The position numbers and the translations under genes were made by a program. A DNA stretch of 64,000 bases from Omphalotus guepiniiformis (taxonomy: Eukaryota; Basidiomycota; Agaricomycetes; Agaricales; Omphalotaceae), in NCBI GenBank assembly GCA_028554645.1, contig JAQOOI010000078.1, forward strand, positions 558,001-622,000. Direction: 5' to 3'. Below the pieces are notes generated by a model, which worked only from the letters and a program-made list of their open reading frames with translations, ran no database searches and was not told the origin of the DNA. Position 1 is the first letter of the stretch. Each line of letters starts with the position of its first letter. Of the stretch, positions 36,880 to 50,097 are shown piece by piece.

Positions 36880-37917
36880 CGATGATTGAGCTTGGGCTTG
36901 CGACCCGCAATGCTTTCATTCCTTCTTTCGGGGTCACGAACATGTTACGATTCTCCGCTGTAAACGATGCTCTTTCCACTTGATCAGCTTGTTGTAGATT
37001 CGTTCAAAAGTTTCGGCGGAGTCAACAGCTGCGAACCCGAGCGCTTCTACCTTGATATCACGAACATAGAATAATCATGAAAAGCAAAGGCCACGTTATC
37101 GCCCCATCGTGTACCGGAACCCTCAGACTAAGTAAAATCCGAAGTGTGCAAGAGTTCGATTCCGGTGCGTCTCGCTTGCTATTACTTTGCTTCGTGGGCT
37201 GACAGACATCGTAGGGGTCCGAACTTCTGTGTACATGGCACACGGCTAATGAATGTTCTACAGCTTCAGCTCCACCATCCGAACTCATTGTGATTTAAGG
37301 AACATGCCAATCTGCGATTCTCTCGGTGGCGTGGTGAGTCTGGACTGCATGCGTTTAACTGCGCAATGCGCTCATGTACGATACTTTGCTTTGGTAACTG
37401 AATTCACGAAGGTTTACGAGCATGGGCGACACATTGTTGTCAGCTGTGGGTCTTCACGCTGGTTCTACTTAATGTTACAGCGATACCCATGCCATTATCG
37501 TCCGTCGATCTCCGCGTGCATGTCCCATGGTCCCCCGTTCTCATTGAAAAAGACCGTGTGGTCTAATCATCTATAGCTACACATGTCAAAAGGTTTCTGT
37601 GGACCCACAGAACCATTTCAAGGATTGATGCAGGTGGGAGTTCTGGAGGATCTCACGTCCAAAGATATACAAGATTTTGATGAATGTATTAATTGCTATA
37701 CGCAGCCCTTGTATCTTGCGATAGGTACATCTCGAACGCTTTCACAGAACGTGTCGCAGGTCCATGGCGTGATTGCCATCAAAGCTGTACCAAGTTGGGA
37801 TGAGACTTCCGGCATAATAGCAAATAAGGTTTGCACTTCGACGGCCTCGAGGAGTGAGTACTGAGCATTCAGTTCTGTTGAAAATCTTGTGTTGAACTGA
37901 TAGCTCTTCGTAGCACC
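36880..37917 (+). other. Upstream region of the intact DUF3638 gene, homologous to 13426-14390
   Basis: This is the right-arm counterpart of the left upstream block, so the duplication includes ~1 kb of promoter-side sequence. A 93-codon frame (37583-37864) keeps the partner segment DIQDFDECINCYTQPLYLAIG...VPSWDETSGIIANKVCTSTASR. It is followed by a GTGAGT donor and a TAG acceptor just before the gene's ATG, so it could be an upstream exon. No family is recognised. Confidence 0.55.
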
Positions 37918-40900
37918 ATGTCCTCAACACTACGCTACATTGTGAATAATGTTTTCATGCCCCCAAAGCTTCCCCAATCCGATGACTACAGCGAAGTTCA
38001 TGACCTTGAACTTTGTCTTACGGTCCTCGAAAGTGCTTCGGAGTATCAACAACTCCTCCCAGAGGACCAACGAGGACGCTGGAGCGCAATTATAAAGATG
38101 TTGAAGAATCTTGCGGTGTTGCAGGAGTATGAAGGAGTATGGTCGGAGCGACTCACAGAGATGTTCGATGAGATGGAAACGGGTGGTACGCCATCCTCAT
38201 GTCTAATCGCTTTGCTTAGTCCTGACCTCAGCATGTAGATTTCTTGTCTTTGTTGGTACGGGCCCAGAATGCGGGTATGATCATTCGCAAGTCCAACGAT
38301 ACCTTGACTTTTGAAATGTTCGAAGCGGCGCCACCAGCAGCGGTGGTCATGGCGGCGGAAGGGAAGCTGCTATGCTGTTACCCTGGCCCAGCTATGTCTA
38401 TTCACATCAATACTTTCGAGAAGCCAGGCTTCCATCGAGAGCTAGCGTCTTTTCTTGGCCAGATGAATGTTGACGTCTTGGATTCTGCTGCTACCACCAC
38501 CAAAGCTGGGGTACAGGTCACGGAGGAGCGGGACACCGCCGATCCTCGCTATATCACGGAATTGCTAGCTGGGATTCTTCTGGGCATAGGCCAGCCTGCT
38601 GGAGTCACACGTTTTCACAAGCATATCGGTGACGATGTGCTCTGGAAGGATGCGAAGCTTCCGTGGCGCAGGGCCATGCTTTGGCTAGTCATTCGCGTTG
38701 CTTTGCAGAGTACACTTCGTGACGATGTTACCGGTCACGTCGAATACAAATCGTTTATGCTCTACATTCTCGCTGCTATCTTGAAGCAAGCTCTTGAGGC
38801 GAATTTCGACAGTGACCTTTTATTCTGCATGAGGGCTAGACTCTGCAGGAAGGCATCAAAACTTGGCGCGTCCACACCCGAGTTCATGGTCCACAAAGTG
38901 CGAGAGATCTGCACTCAGGTTCAAGCGGTCTTAGTGCGTCGGTGGAACGCAGTGCGTGATGCGCAGAACACTTTAGGACCTTGGAATCTTTCATCCCTCA
39001 ATTTTTCAAGAGATACTGCCCTAACGCTTTATAATTGCCGAGAATATCTTCTTCAGATAGGGAACCGTGACCATACACCAGTTTCATCTGCGACTTTTCA
39101 GCCAACGGCTATTGACCGCCTCTCCCATATCACCAATATCTCCGACTTGACCTCGAGTAGACTTTCTGCTGCATTCCAAGGTGATACCTTTGTCGCTTTG
39201 GCGGATTTCGAGCTGGTCGTGCGGAAGCATCTTGATGGCTGGGTTGAAAGGGTCAAAAGCCTCAAAGACACCCCCCGTGTGCTATATGTCTGTATCGATG
39301 AATATGCAAAGGTCGCCATAAAATTTTATGATTCAAGTCCAGAGGATCTGTCACTGGCGCTGTTGACTATCTTCGACTTATGGGTCGCTTTAGATCAGGT
39401 GGCACTTGTTCAATGTCCTCTGATGAAGGACTATTCGCCTGAGGTCCCGCCAACGCTTCTGCAGAATCTGCTTCTCTGCAAAGCAGAGCATCTTGAGCGC
39501 TTGGTCAAGATACAAATGTATCTGCGGTCACGCCATGCATCGGCTACTAAAGGGACTATGTTTTCGAATGTCGCGGACGCGAATAGCTTCAGGGTTAGAT
39601 ATTTCGACCAAGATACCAATCTTCGTAACACCATGGCGTCCATCAATGCGCACGCTTCAGCCGAGAAGAGTCGAAAGCTGGCACAATTAGAAAGCTTGAA
39701 TCAGCAACACCATAGTCTTGTGCAGCAGGCTGCTTCAATGGACCATACAGAACGGACTGTAGATGGCTTTCAAGTTCACAAGGCCAAGAAATGTGCCAAG
39801 TGTAGGACAGAGAAGCAGGCCTCCTCTCTCACCATTGCCATGCATGAATGGCCACTGCCTGATAACACCACGCAGGCGAAAGTGGTGATATTTGAGCTTG
39901 TCTGTCCAGATGTCGTAGCTTGTTGGAGAGACACGCTGTATAACATTCTCTATGATATCGGCACACCCCCTCGCGATCGTACATCCAATACGGCTTTTCC
40001 TCATATCAGTCTACCTCAATACAAAGGTCTTTCGCAATGGGCTTCTTGCTGTAGGAATCGGATAACTTTGGCGTCTGTGCCCAAGTCTTTTTCTCGTACT
40101 CACTACTCAAGTGTTAGAATACCTTCCGAGGGTCGCTTGGTCTGTGTCAGAAACGGCTTGGATCTACAACTTTTTGACACCAAGGCACGCAACTGGGCTA
40201 CGTCTTCCTTTGAAAATTGTAGTATTCACCGATTCTGTTCCATTCAGCTGCCGCCACACAGTGCCTATAGCGACTTGCAGTATGCTGTTGATGATACAAG
40301 GCATAGCTTCAACGAAGTCATTGCAAGCCAGTCTCTATGTCCCCGTGGACTCAGTATACACGAGTATACTGCATTTGCTGGAATGCGAAGCGGCGAGCGT
40401 CTTCAGTGGCTCAACGTTGTTCGTGAGATTTCTGCTCGAACCATCTCTCTGAACCGTGACGAGGTGCACACCTTGCTCACACAAATTTCGTCCCATGTTG
40501 GCGTCGTGTCACAGTTAGGAACTCTTGAATGGCATGAGGATCTGTCTTCTCTTCCATATGGACATGTGTTTCTCGATGAGTTAGAACTCCTTCTGCATCA
40601 AGTGAAAGGAAACTGGTTGGAAGTAGTAACAATGCGGTCAATAATTTTACTCATCAGCCGCCTCCTTGCATCTGCAACCGAATGGAAGATCCTTGCCAAG
40701 TCGTACTCTCTGATGAGGACCGCGAGACTGGCCGTGTTTGGTTGGTTGCAGCAGTTATCCGCAGACCTTTTGATTTGCATGGATAATCAGCTTCTGAGGG
40801 AAATGCAGCGACGAGTATTCGAAGTTGCGGTTACCTGTAGGGCCACATACGATGTTGATCCATTACACCTGCAAGAGCTTTTGCAGACGGCCGACGACGT

Positions 40901-43900
40901 TGCAATGCTAATGGAATGTGCCATCATGGCGTGCGATGCCATGCATGATGTGGGAGACAGTACACTCTCCCCTCTTCTAGTGTACCGCAATCGACGCTTA
41001 TCACACTTTCTTGAACCATATGTGTGGGCAAAAGTCGAGGAGAACCGAGAAGGATTGGACAAGGCCATCAGCTCCATTTGGCAAGCTTATCACCCTGGAC
41101 AGAGCTGGTCACGGCTGGCTTCTCCCACAGCTCACTGGGTTACGTCTCGAACATCCTATCTGGGTGCTGCTAAGCTGGGATATGTACTTCATGTCAATCT
41201 TTTGACTGGTGAAATGATGGTAAATGGCAAACCATTGAGCCGGTTACCTCCACAAATTACAAACCATCCCACTTTCATTCGACTCTTTGGAAAGAATGTA
41301 GGTTCACCCGCTTCACCCGAAGGGAGAACATAAGCTAAATCAGATTTGCAGCAAATTCTATTTGTAGTACCAGGGGATAGCACTGGTATGAACTTCATAA
41401 CGCGGATCTCAATCAATAACTACGAGGTATGTAGTACTCAGTAAGCCATCTATGCACTGTTTGCTCTGCGCTGATACCGAATTATGCAGGTACATTTTTC
41501 ATTGAGGAGTAATGGTGAATTGGTGATCAGGACAGTACAAGAAGAAAATATCCATGAATTTGTTCCCCACACCAAGTTACAGGGTGACTTCCCTTCAGAT
41601 CTAGTGGATAGTTATGCGCACTGGTTTCACATCTCCCGCTCAAGGCTCGAGTTTCGACTGCTTTCAAATCCTTGGGCTACGTCCTCAATGAAGTGGTGTA
41701 TGACGATGTCTGCAGGGCAGCTGGCGACCCGGCTGCTTTCGACCGAGACAGCATCTTCTCTGATAGACAGCCGCAGCGAGACTTTTCTCGGGATATCTTC
41801 CCTTCTTCGGGGTATAGAGCTTCCGAGATATTTGATCGTGTCCCTGTCTTCGAATGGCTTGTTGACCGTCGATTTGCATCGGCTCAAGCTGTCCTTCTTT
41901 GTGAACGAACAGCACGAGCTTGAATGCAAAAATCTCCCAGGCATGTTCATTGACGCCAATCAAGATTCGAGCACCATGTACGGCTTATCCAGCCGACTCG
42001 TCTTGCGATCTGCCAGTCACGCACAGGATCCAACGAACTATGTTCGGCGTCTTCTTATCCCCCGTGGTGTTGTATCATACACCTGGACAGGTGATAGCAC
42101 CGCTGTCTCTATCGACACGTCTTCGCAATCAGTGGTCCATTTTCATGAATATTTGATCGATGATAGCTTGGGCCGTTTGGTTGGAGACGGTGGCCTCTTT
42201 AGCCGTCTATATCAAGTGTACCTGCATGCATTGACAAGTCAATGCATTCCGGATCCGCTCACACAGCGTACTGGGACTGAGGAAGCTTTGCACGAGTTGA
42301 GCTCAGCCGGATGTTTGTCTTTTCAGAAGCTGAGCAACGAAGAGACGGATATCCTGAAGAAGATAGCCACCCTAACTCCTCTCCGCGAGTATTATCCACC
42401 TCACCGTCGCGTCATGCAAACCGTTCACTGGCAAGATCTCCCACCAACGTCTCAGCACCACCACTTCAAAATGATGGTGGGATCTATATTTCAATATGCG
42501 CGCAGCCTCTCGCTCTTTGATGTTCCTTCGGAGTCCTCCCCAACGAATACACCAAATCTGGATCGGTCATTTTTGGAGAAGCGAGATTATACTCACAAGT
42601 ACGGTTTCTATACTCATTTAGATTTTGAAGGCTGTGAACTCGCCCCCAAAGCTGTGATCCACCTTCGGCACCCGGACCTGAACACCACAATCTCAACATC
42701 CAAGATATCCTCATCTCTTCTTTCACATTTGCCCCCTCCTCACATTTCGCCAGACAAGTTTCTGGAATCATTGAAATCAGTTGAGTCAATGCAAGGCATA
42801 GACCACAGGCATGGATTGTCGCTTTCCTATAGCAGAAGGTGGCTGGAGCTTGACGTACGGGCTATGTGGTTGCCATTGTACGATGCCTGTTGTGATGATA
42901 CAAGATCCACGCAAGAGCGGCGAGTACAGCTCCTATTTAGTCTATCTGCGTGGGCGTATCGCTATCCACACAATGCATCCTCTGTACACGTCATTGCCGG
43001 TGTTGCCAGTAATGAGGTTTTTCAGTCGATTGTGCCTCCAGTGCGATTCTCATATCGCCCATCAGCAGGAAATTACCCTGATCGTGGCCTGTTGCTTCGC
43101 CTAGTTTCATCCCATGCCGTAGATTTTGGAGCGAGTCCTGCCTCGACAGCAAACCTTGTTCCCACCGCAGGGCAACCTAAAGTGAAACTCAAGACACGGC
43201 GGAAGGCATTCTTTAGGGAGCGGATTCACATTGAGACAGAGATTGTCATTGAAAATCTACTAGCACAATGGCCCTGCCGTATGCCACAACAGTCCACTCA
43301 GTGGGGCTCTTTTCAGTACCTCAGGGCATACGCACCTTACATGAAAGACTGCCGGACTACTTTTGAAGAGTGCTATGATAATCTTGAACTGTATGCATAC
43401 ATTGATCAAGTGCGGGCTGCTTTTGACAGTCTGTCAAGTCTTGTGACGCGCCAGTCGTGTCTTGATGTGCCGACACCAGCGGGATCCGGAGAATATCACG
43501 GCATGAAAGTTTTGCTACTGCCCTCTCTGGTGTCCAAAAGCCTTGGCCCCATTTGGCTTTCTGGCCTGCTACTTCGGTGTACTGAGGGAGGATTGTATTG
43601 TAATGACACAATTTATGACAGTGTACCATCCCGAGAGTGGTCTCTCGAATCTCCCCAAGGTCACGACTCAGACCAGCAGGACCTGCAGAGATTGGACAGT
43701 CTAATTTTCCAATTTTGGACAAAGGGTGGAAATGAGAAGCTAATCGAGCTTTACGCACGTCACCTGGAGCAAAGTCGTGAAGCACTCCAATCAGAGGCGG
43801 TACCTGTAAAACTGGGAGCATCCCCCTTCACGGTCGAAGAACTAGTTGGTGAACGAGATTGCTGTAACAAGCGGCTTCAGGCGATGTTTGATACACTCTC

Positions 43901-46900
43901 TACCATATTGAAGCCAGTCACCATTTCGGAAGAGTTCGTCTCCTTGGCACAACAATGGCCTCGCATAACACCTAGGACTTTGTTGGAGAGGCTCAATTTC
44001 AAGAATCGAGCTTCACTCTCGAAACAGTGGAGGGACATGCTGACCTGCTACGCAAAGCTGCTCCTGGAATATCAACGTATGCAGCGCCTGATAGACCTTC
44101 TTGCTCGTGATAGTGAGGAGTTCTTCCGGGAGTTGAGAAGCACGCCGGACCAAATGACGACGATGGAAAATCTCGATTGGCTCTTGATACAGGTGAGGAT
44201 CTCCACCTTTTGCTTCACATTCCGTGCTTACTTTAGCTGGTTTGCCCCGCACGATATAGATTGATGCAGGATTCTCGGCACGCCCTGTTCAGATCACAAT
44301 TGCGAAAGAAATGATCATGCCGTCTTCTGGAAGGAACTCGGTTCTGCAATTGAACATGGGAGAGGGTAAATCATCTGTTATTGTTCCGATGGCAGCTTCC
44401 GCCCTTGCCGATGGCACAAAGTTTGTCAGAATAGTGGTCTTGAAATCTCTGGCCAGCCAGATGTTCCAGCTGCTGGTTGATAGGTTGACCGGATTAGCGA
44501 ATCGACGGGTTTTCTACATGCCATTCTCTCGTCAGCTGCGAATTGCATCTGAGGAAGCGATTGCCATACAAAGACTGCAAGAAAGGTGCATGAGGGAAGG
44601 AGGCATTCTAGTCATTCAGCCGGAGCATATCTTGTCGCAAAAGCTGATGTGCATTGACCGACTACTTACAAAACAAAACAGAACGGCAACAACAGAGGTT
44701 TCAGATATTCTCCTCGAGTCTGCACGATGGCTTGCTACTCATTCTAGGGACATCCTGGATGAGAGTGATGAAATCCTACATGTCAGATATCAAGTCATAT
44801 ATACGGTCGGTTACCAAAGGGCGTTAGAAGACCATCCTGACCGTTGGACTACGGTGCAGCAAGTTCTTTCTTTGGCACGAAAGCACATGATATTAGTTCA
44901 GAGGCTGTTTCCGGAAGGTATAGAGGTGAGAAACGCTGCAAATTGGACAGGATCCTTCCCAGAAATCCGAATACTTCACCGAGAAGCTGGCCAGCGTCTG
45001 GTGCAACGCATTGCAAACGACATCATCAATGGCGCCCTCCACAACTTTCCTTTCCATTTCATTTCCGCTGAAGTTCGCGGCGCCGCCTACAAAATGATCA
45101 CCGAAGTGACGGTTTCAACTGAGGAATACCAACTGCTTGAAGGAAAGTGTCGGGAGGCTGGATCATGGGGGTGTATTCTTCTTTTGCGAGGTCTTCTCGC
45201 GCACGGGATCCTGCTTCATGTCCTCATGCAGAAACGTTGGCGAGTTGATTACGGTTTAGACCTCACACGAACAATGTTGGCAGTGCCATACCGAGCCAAG
45301 GATGTTCCGTCACTGAGATCTGAATTTGGTCATCCCGATGTTGCAATCCTGTTCACTTGCCTGACCTACTACTATCAGGGGCTGACCCAGGAACAACTTA
45401 TTGAGGCCTTCGAGCAACTCTTTAAACAGGATGATCCGACCATCGAGTATCAACAATGGATAGAGATCAGCCGAGCAATTCCATCTGGACTGCGCCATTT
45501 CACTGGTGTGAATATCAAGGATGAACGGCAACGGGAGACGTACCTGTTTCCTCTCTTCCATCGTAATCGGGCAGTCGTAGACTTCTTCCTGGCGCAAATT
45601 GTATTTCCGAAACAGGCGAAAGAGTTTCCTCATAAGCTATCAACCTCGGGGTGGGATCTAGCGGAGGAAAAATCTCATTATACCACCGGTTTCAGTGGTA
45701 CGAATGACAATCAGTACCTCCTTCCTACATCAATCCAACAACACGATCCAGCGGGCCAAGGAAGTACAAATGCGCTTGTTTTGTCGTATCTGTTACAGGA
45801 CGAGAACGACTGCTACCAGTGCATGACTAATGCAAAGGGAGAACTGCTTTCATCGGAAGAGTTTCTCAAGGTCCTTGTTAAGATATCTCCCGAAGTCCGG
45901 GTCCTTCTTGACGTAGGTGCTCAAATGCTCGAATTACGGAATCGAGAACTTGCGTCTAAGTGGCTATCGCTCTCCAAGAATGCCCAAGCAGCCATCTTTT
46001 TCAATGAGCGAGACGAAATGGCCGTCATCACTAAAGATGGCACGATTGAGCCATTGCTCTCATCGCCGTTCAGGAAACAGCTAGATAAATGTTTAGTCTA
46101 TCTTGATGACGCGCATACGAGAGGCACTGACCTCAAGCTTCCCCGAGGCTTCCGCGCCGCGGTCACTTTGGGTCCCAAAGTCACGAAAGACAGACTTGTC
46201 CAAGGTAAGATGTGGAATGTGTTCAAAAGATGAACCTGTCGCTCAAGTTCGTGCTTAATTATAGGCTGCATGAGGATGCGAAAGCTCGGGCACGGCCATT
46301 CCGTCATGTTCTTCGCCCCACCCGCTATAGATCGAGCTATTCGAGCCCATGCGGGAAAGGCTGAAAATCGGACACCAGCCGTGGCAGATGTCCTGATATG
46401 GTCTATGCATGAGACTTGTGCAGACATTGAGCACTACGTTCCTTTATGGATGCAACAAGGCGAAGAATATATCAAGAGAAGCGATGCATGGAAGCATTTT
46501 AACGGCTCGGGGATGGGACAATCTTCATTGGGCCTCGTGTCATCGACATGGTTACAGCCAGAAGCTCGTACACTGGAGGAAATGTATGGGGTGGTCGAAA
46601 ACCCGGAATCCAATAAGGCCATGCAGCCAGAACTACAGGAGAGATGCAGAATGCTAGGCGCCATAGCTGTCCGAGGTGAAAATGTAGACGAAGAGCAAGA
46701 GAGAGAAGTACAGCATGAAGTAGAGCGTGAACAGCAAATCGAGAGGCCTAGAAAAGCTAGCGCAGCTTCGCATCGAGTACATAAGAACGTTCGATCTTTC
46801 ATTAGGACAGGACGAATTATTCCCGGACTCCAAGGTTTTGTGCCACTCTTCTCGATACTCACGAGAACTAGCTCTCCTCCACCTCAATTATCAGCTTGGT

Positions 46901-47535
46901 CCCAAAGGCTCTATGCAACAGCAGATTTTGCACGAACTGTCCTTGACAATGCGTCCAGCGCACTGGAGTATCTCAAACCTGTCAATTGGATTGTTTCTGG
47001 AAAGAATGCCCAAGGCGAGACCGTCCTTGTTGTATTCAGCCCGTTTGAAGTGAATGAGCTTCTTCCGCTCATACGGAGGAGCAATGTCGTTCAACTGCAT
47101 CTGTACTCCCCGAAGGTGACCGAAGGAATGCGCTCGTTCGATACTCTTGATTTCCTGTCCATCCAGGAACGGCTACCGAGCTCTCGGGCAAAGCCAGATG
47201 ATCTGATCATATCCCAGCTCAACCTTTTTGCCGGCCAACTATACTTCTCGAGCTACGAGACCTACACCCAGTTGTGTAATTTCTTGGGGATCCATGTTCC
47301 AAAATCTGGAGAGCCCATCAGCATTCCAATCCTAGCGGACGGCTTCGTGAAGAGCGCTTACCGTTCAGAGACAATGGAATGTTGTCCGTTTGACAAAAGC
47401 CCGGTACCATTCCTGAAGGAACTAGTTGGACTTAGACGAAAAGGGAATTCATTCCTGCAAACCCATGTCGGAATGCTTCTGCATGGGCGAACTTTGTCTC
47501 CGGAGGTGTTTGAGAACACAGACGATGAAAGGTAG
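37918..47535 (+). CDS. Giant DUF3638/DUF3645-family protein, intact copy, ~3106 residues
   Basis: Six exons: 37918-38185, 38239-41297, 41352-41426, 41490-44192, 44260-46204 and 46265-47535. Every junction restores frame and family sequence. The start ATG sits in CACCATGTCC, and the N-terminus LRYIVNNVFMPPKLPQSDD plus GDFLSLLVRAQNAGMIIRKS is the family's N-terminal pattern. Residues ~2036-2700 carry a motor-like series: Walker A MGEGKSSV (~2068-2075), DESDE (2202-2206), GFSGTND (2512-2518), HTRGTDLKLP (2654-2663) and QGCMRMRKLGHG (2683-2694). The order and wording resemble SecA-type DEAD motors. Such fungal proteins are often database-labelled 'ubiquitinyl hydrolase', but I see no recognisable Cys/His protease site. 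The function is unknown and the protein is probably a cytosolic or nuclear ATPase. The paralog at 13425-220 is dead. Confidence 0.9.
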
Positions 47536-47917
47536 GTCTTCGTCAGCTCACATTTGAGGTTTTTAGCTCATGAAATCGTCCAGAGAGTCCGAGGTATCTT
47601 GAGAGTGCCTAAGTGGACTTCAGATGAGCTTCCACTACTTCAAATTTGTATGAATACTTTTTTCCTTTCAGTAGTTATCACGGGTGTATATTACATACCT
47701 AAGTACTTCCCTGTAAATTCTATGTAGGCTGAGATTTTACCGTGACAATTCGTGACCTCGTGACAAATTTCTGAAAGTTTCTGACAGTATTTCTTTCCGG
47801 ACGAGCATTGAGAAGGCTTGTTGAATGCTGGCTCGGAGTCACCCTCCACTACGACGGTTTTTCTTCTCGAGAACAATTGCAACATATCGGGTACGAGGTC
47901 CTTTTCAGTGGCTACCG

Positions 47918-49848
47918 ATGTCGTCTCCGAAAACTGGCCAGGCGAGGCCTCCGGAATACAACGAAGAAGGACCTGGCAAAAGACCTCGTATTGAGAAGAT
48001 CGAAGCAGGAAAGACTGGCGCATCGGAGGAAAAAGGTATCAAAAGGGCGAAGAAATTTGCCAAGCAGAATGCGAAGAGACTGAAGAAGCAGCGGGAACAT
48101 GTTCCAGAGGCTTGCTCGGTGGAAGATGTGAGATGGAAGGATGTTGTCTCTCTGTTGGGTCAAAACGTCGTGGATAAAGCTACCGAAGACGGCACAGAAT
48201 TTCAATCACCTTTTGCGTTCCATGAGGAGGTTGAACTAGAAGTCAAAGCGATATCTTCAAATGGTATGTAGATTCCTTTCCTATCAGCAGCGACGCAGAC
48301 TAAATTGTTTCAGTCATTCAGGTGAAGGGCTGGCTCAGTCGGATGCGGAAGAAAAACAATCTTGGGTGGTAGTGGTGCCGTTCTGTCTTCCTGGTGAACG
48401 AGTACGATGCAAAGTCTATAAAAATGATCGCATGCATTCCTTTGCCGATTTTCTCGAGGTCTTAAGGCCCAATACCGAGCTCAGAGACGACGACAGGGTC
48501 AAGTGTAAATACTTCAGCAAATGCGGTGGTTGTCAATATCAGGTGGGCACACACTTTGGTACATCTGGTCCTCTTCAATTACTGACAGATATTTCAGATG
48601 ATATCGTACGAGACGCAGCTTGACTTCAAACGCAATGTCGTCGTGAAAGCCTACAAGAATTATTCTAGTAAACATTCCTTCCTCTGGCATATCATCTTTG
48701 TGGCTAATGCATTCTCAGACCTCCCAGAATCTGTCATCCCCACTATCCAACCAACCGTTGGATCGCCACTGCAGTATGGCTATCGCACAAAAATCACACC
48801 ACATTTTCAACAGCCTCCGCCCAAGGTTGATCGAGCTACTCTGGAACAGCAGGTCACCGACGGTGGTAAGCCAGACTGGCTGCAAATTGGGTTCAACATT
48901 CAGGGCCAGAACAAAGTCTTTGACATTGAAGTAGGATCTTTACCCTAACAGTCTTTCCGCTCGACTGACGAACCCCACATAGGAATGTCCCATAGCGACT
49001 CCAGTCATCAATGAGGCTATACCAAGCGTGTTCAACGAGGTTGTGAAGTAGGTCTCCTGATTTTCATTCACTGCACGAAATTAATTATCCCTGCCAGATC
49101 AATACATACCTACAAACGAGGCGCTACCCTTCTATTCCGTGACTCTCTCGACACCTCTGCTGATCCACTTCCGGGTGACACGAGCAATGACAAGAAAGTC
49201 TGCATCACAAGCAACCACGCCTCTATCCGTGAGCGCGTTGGCGATTTCCTCTTCGAATACCTCGCAAGCTCTTTCTTTCAAAACAACAACTCCATCCTCC
49301 CTTCCCTGACTTCCTATGTCCGCGAAGCCATATCCTCCCTTTACCCCGATTCCAATGACCCAAACCGCCCAACACATCTCATAGACACATATTGCGGCGC
49401 GGGCCTCTTTGCCATCACCCTCTCACCGGACTTCTCCACTGTCGCGGGAATCGAGATTTCTGTCGATTCAATTCTCTACGCGAAGCATAATGCTAAGCTA
49501 AATGGTATATCTGAAGAGAAGATGTCTTTTCGTCGAGGAGACGCTGCGGAGATTTTCAAGACTGTGTCGGACTTCCCGCCAGAGAAGACGGTGATGGTTA
49601 TCGACCCGCCGCGGAAAGGATGTGATGATCCTTTCATCAAGCAGCTGTTGGAATTCCGTCCCAAGGTCGTGGCGTATGTCAGCTGTAATGTGCATACACA
49701 GGCGAGGGACGTCGGTAAGATACTTAGGGCGACGGAAGGTGAAGTTGAGGGGGAAGGGAAGAAGTATGTTCTAGAGAGCTTGAGAGGGTTTGATTTGTTT
49801 CCACAAACGGCTCATGTTGAGTCGGTGGCTATCTTGAGGCGTGTATAG
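47918..49848 (+). CDS. TRM2: tRNA (uracil-5-)-methyltransferase, TRM2/RlmD type
   Basis: The start at 47918 gives MSSPKTGQARPPEYNEEG and a Lys/Arg-rich N-terminus. A TRAM-like RNA-binding segment follows (WVVVVPFCLPGERVRCKVYK), then the Cys cluster KCKYFSKCGGCQYQ (C-x5-C-x2-C, as in iron-sulfur RlmD/Trm2 enzymes), YGYRTKITPHF, the SAM motif LIDTYCGAGLFAITL, VMVIDPPRKGCD, the catalytic-Cys motif VSCNV (usually SCNP) and FPQTAHVES. About five exons, ~540 residues. The family makes m5U54 in the T-loop of tRNAs, mitochondrial and/or nuclear. Its ATG lies ~240 bp past the end of the inverted duplication. A tRNA gene follows 134 bp downstream, probably by chance. Confidence 0.92.
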
Positions 49849-49981
49849 AAGGCGTATGTCCTGCTGAACTCTATACTTTATGTTCCTTGAGCGAAATTGA
49901 ATAATACTCCTTGTGGTGCGTGCGCCGCACAACCGCACGCTCTCGCGATGAAACTGGAAAGCCCCATCACTAAGTTCACAC

Positions 49982-50092
49982 GGGCCAATGGTCTAGTGGT
50001 ACGATTCTCCCTTCGGGCTGCGTTTCTTATAGCTCTCCTGTTTGCATCGGAAGACCTGGGAGAGGTCCCGGGTTCAATCCCCGGTTGGCCCC
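49982..50092 (+). tRNA. tRNA-Pro (anticodon CGG), with a 39-nt intron
   Basis: The acceptor stem GGGCCAA (49982-49988) pairs with TTGGCCC (50085-50091), with discriminator C at 50092. The A box (TGGTCTAGTGG) and B box (GGTTCAATCC) are intact. The anticodon stem CTCCC (50007-50011) pairs with GGGAG (50058-50062), with loop TTCGGG + T. Anticodon CGG is at 50014-50016. The intron 50018-50056 sits one base 3' of the anticodon, the standard nuclear position. A TTTT Pol III stop follows at 50094-50097. Confidence 0.95.
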
Positions 50093-50097
50093 CGTTT

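Noticed and set aside
37140..37190. Possible tRNA B box (GAGTTCGATTCC) in the right-arm upstream block
   Set aside because: No A box and no pairing acceptor stem; the partner sequence in the left arm is degraded at the same place.
38046..46887. Many 60-150 codon frames antisense to the DUF3638, TRM2 and F-box genes
   Set aside because: They are shadows of strongly coding frames. Several recur in both DUF3638 copies only because the sense strand is conserved.
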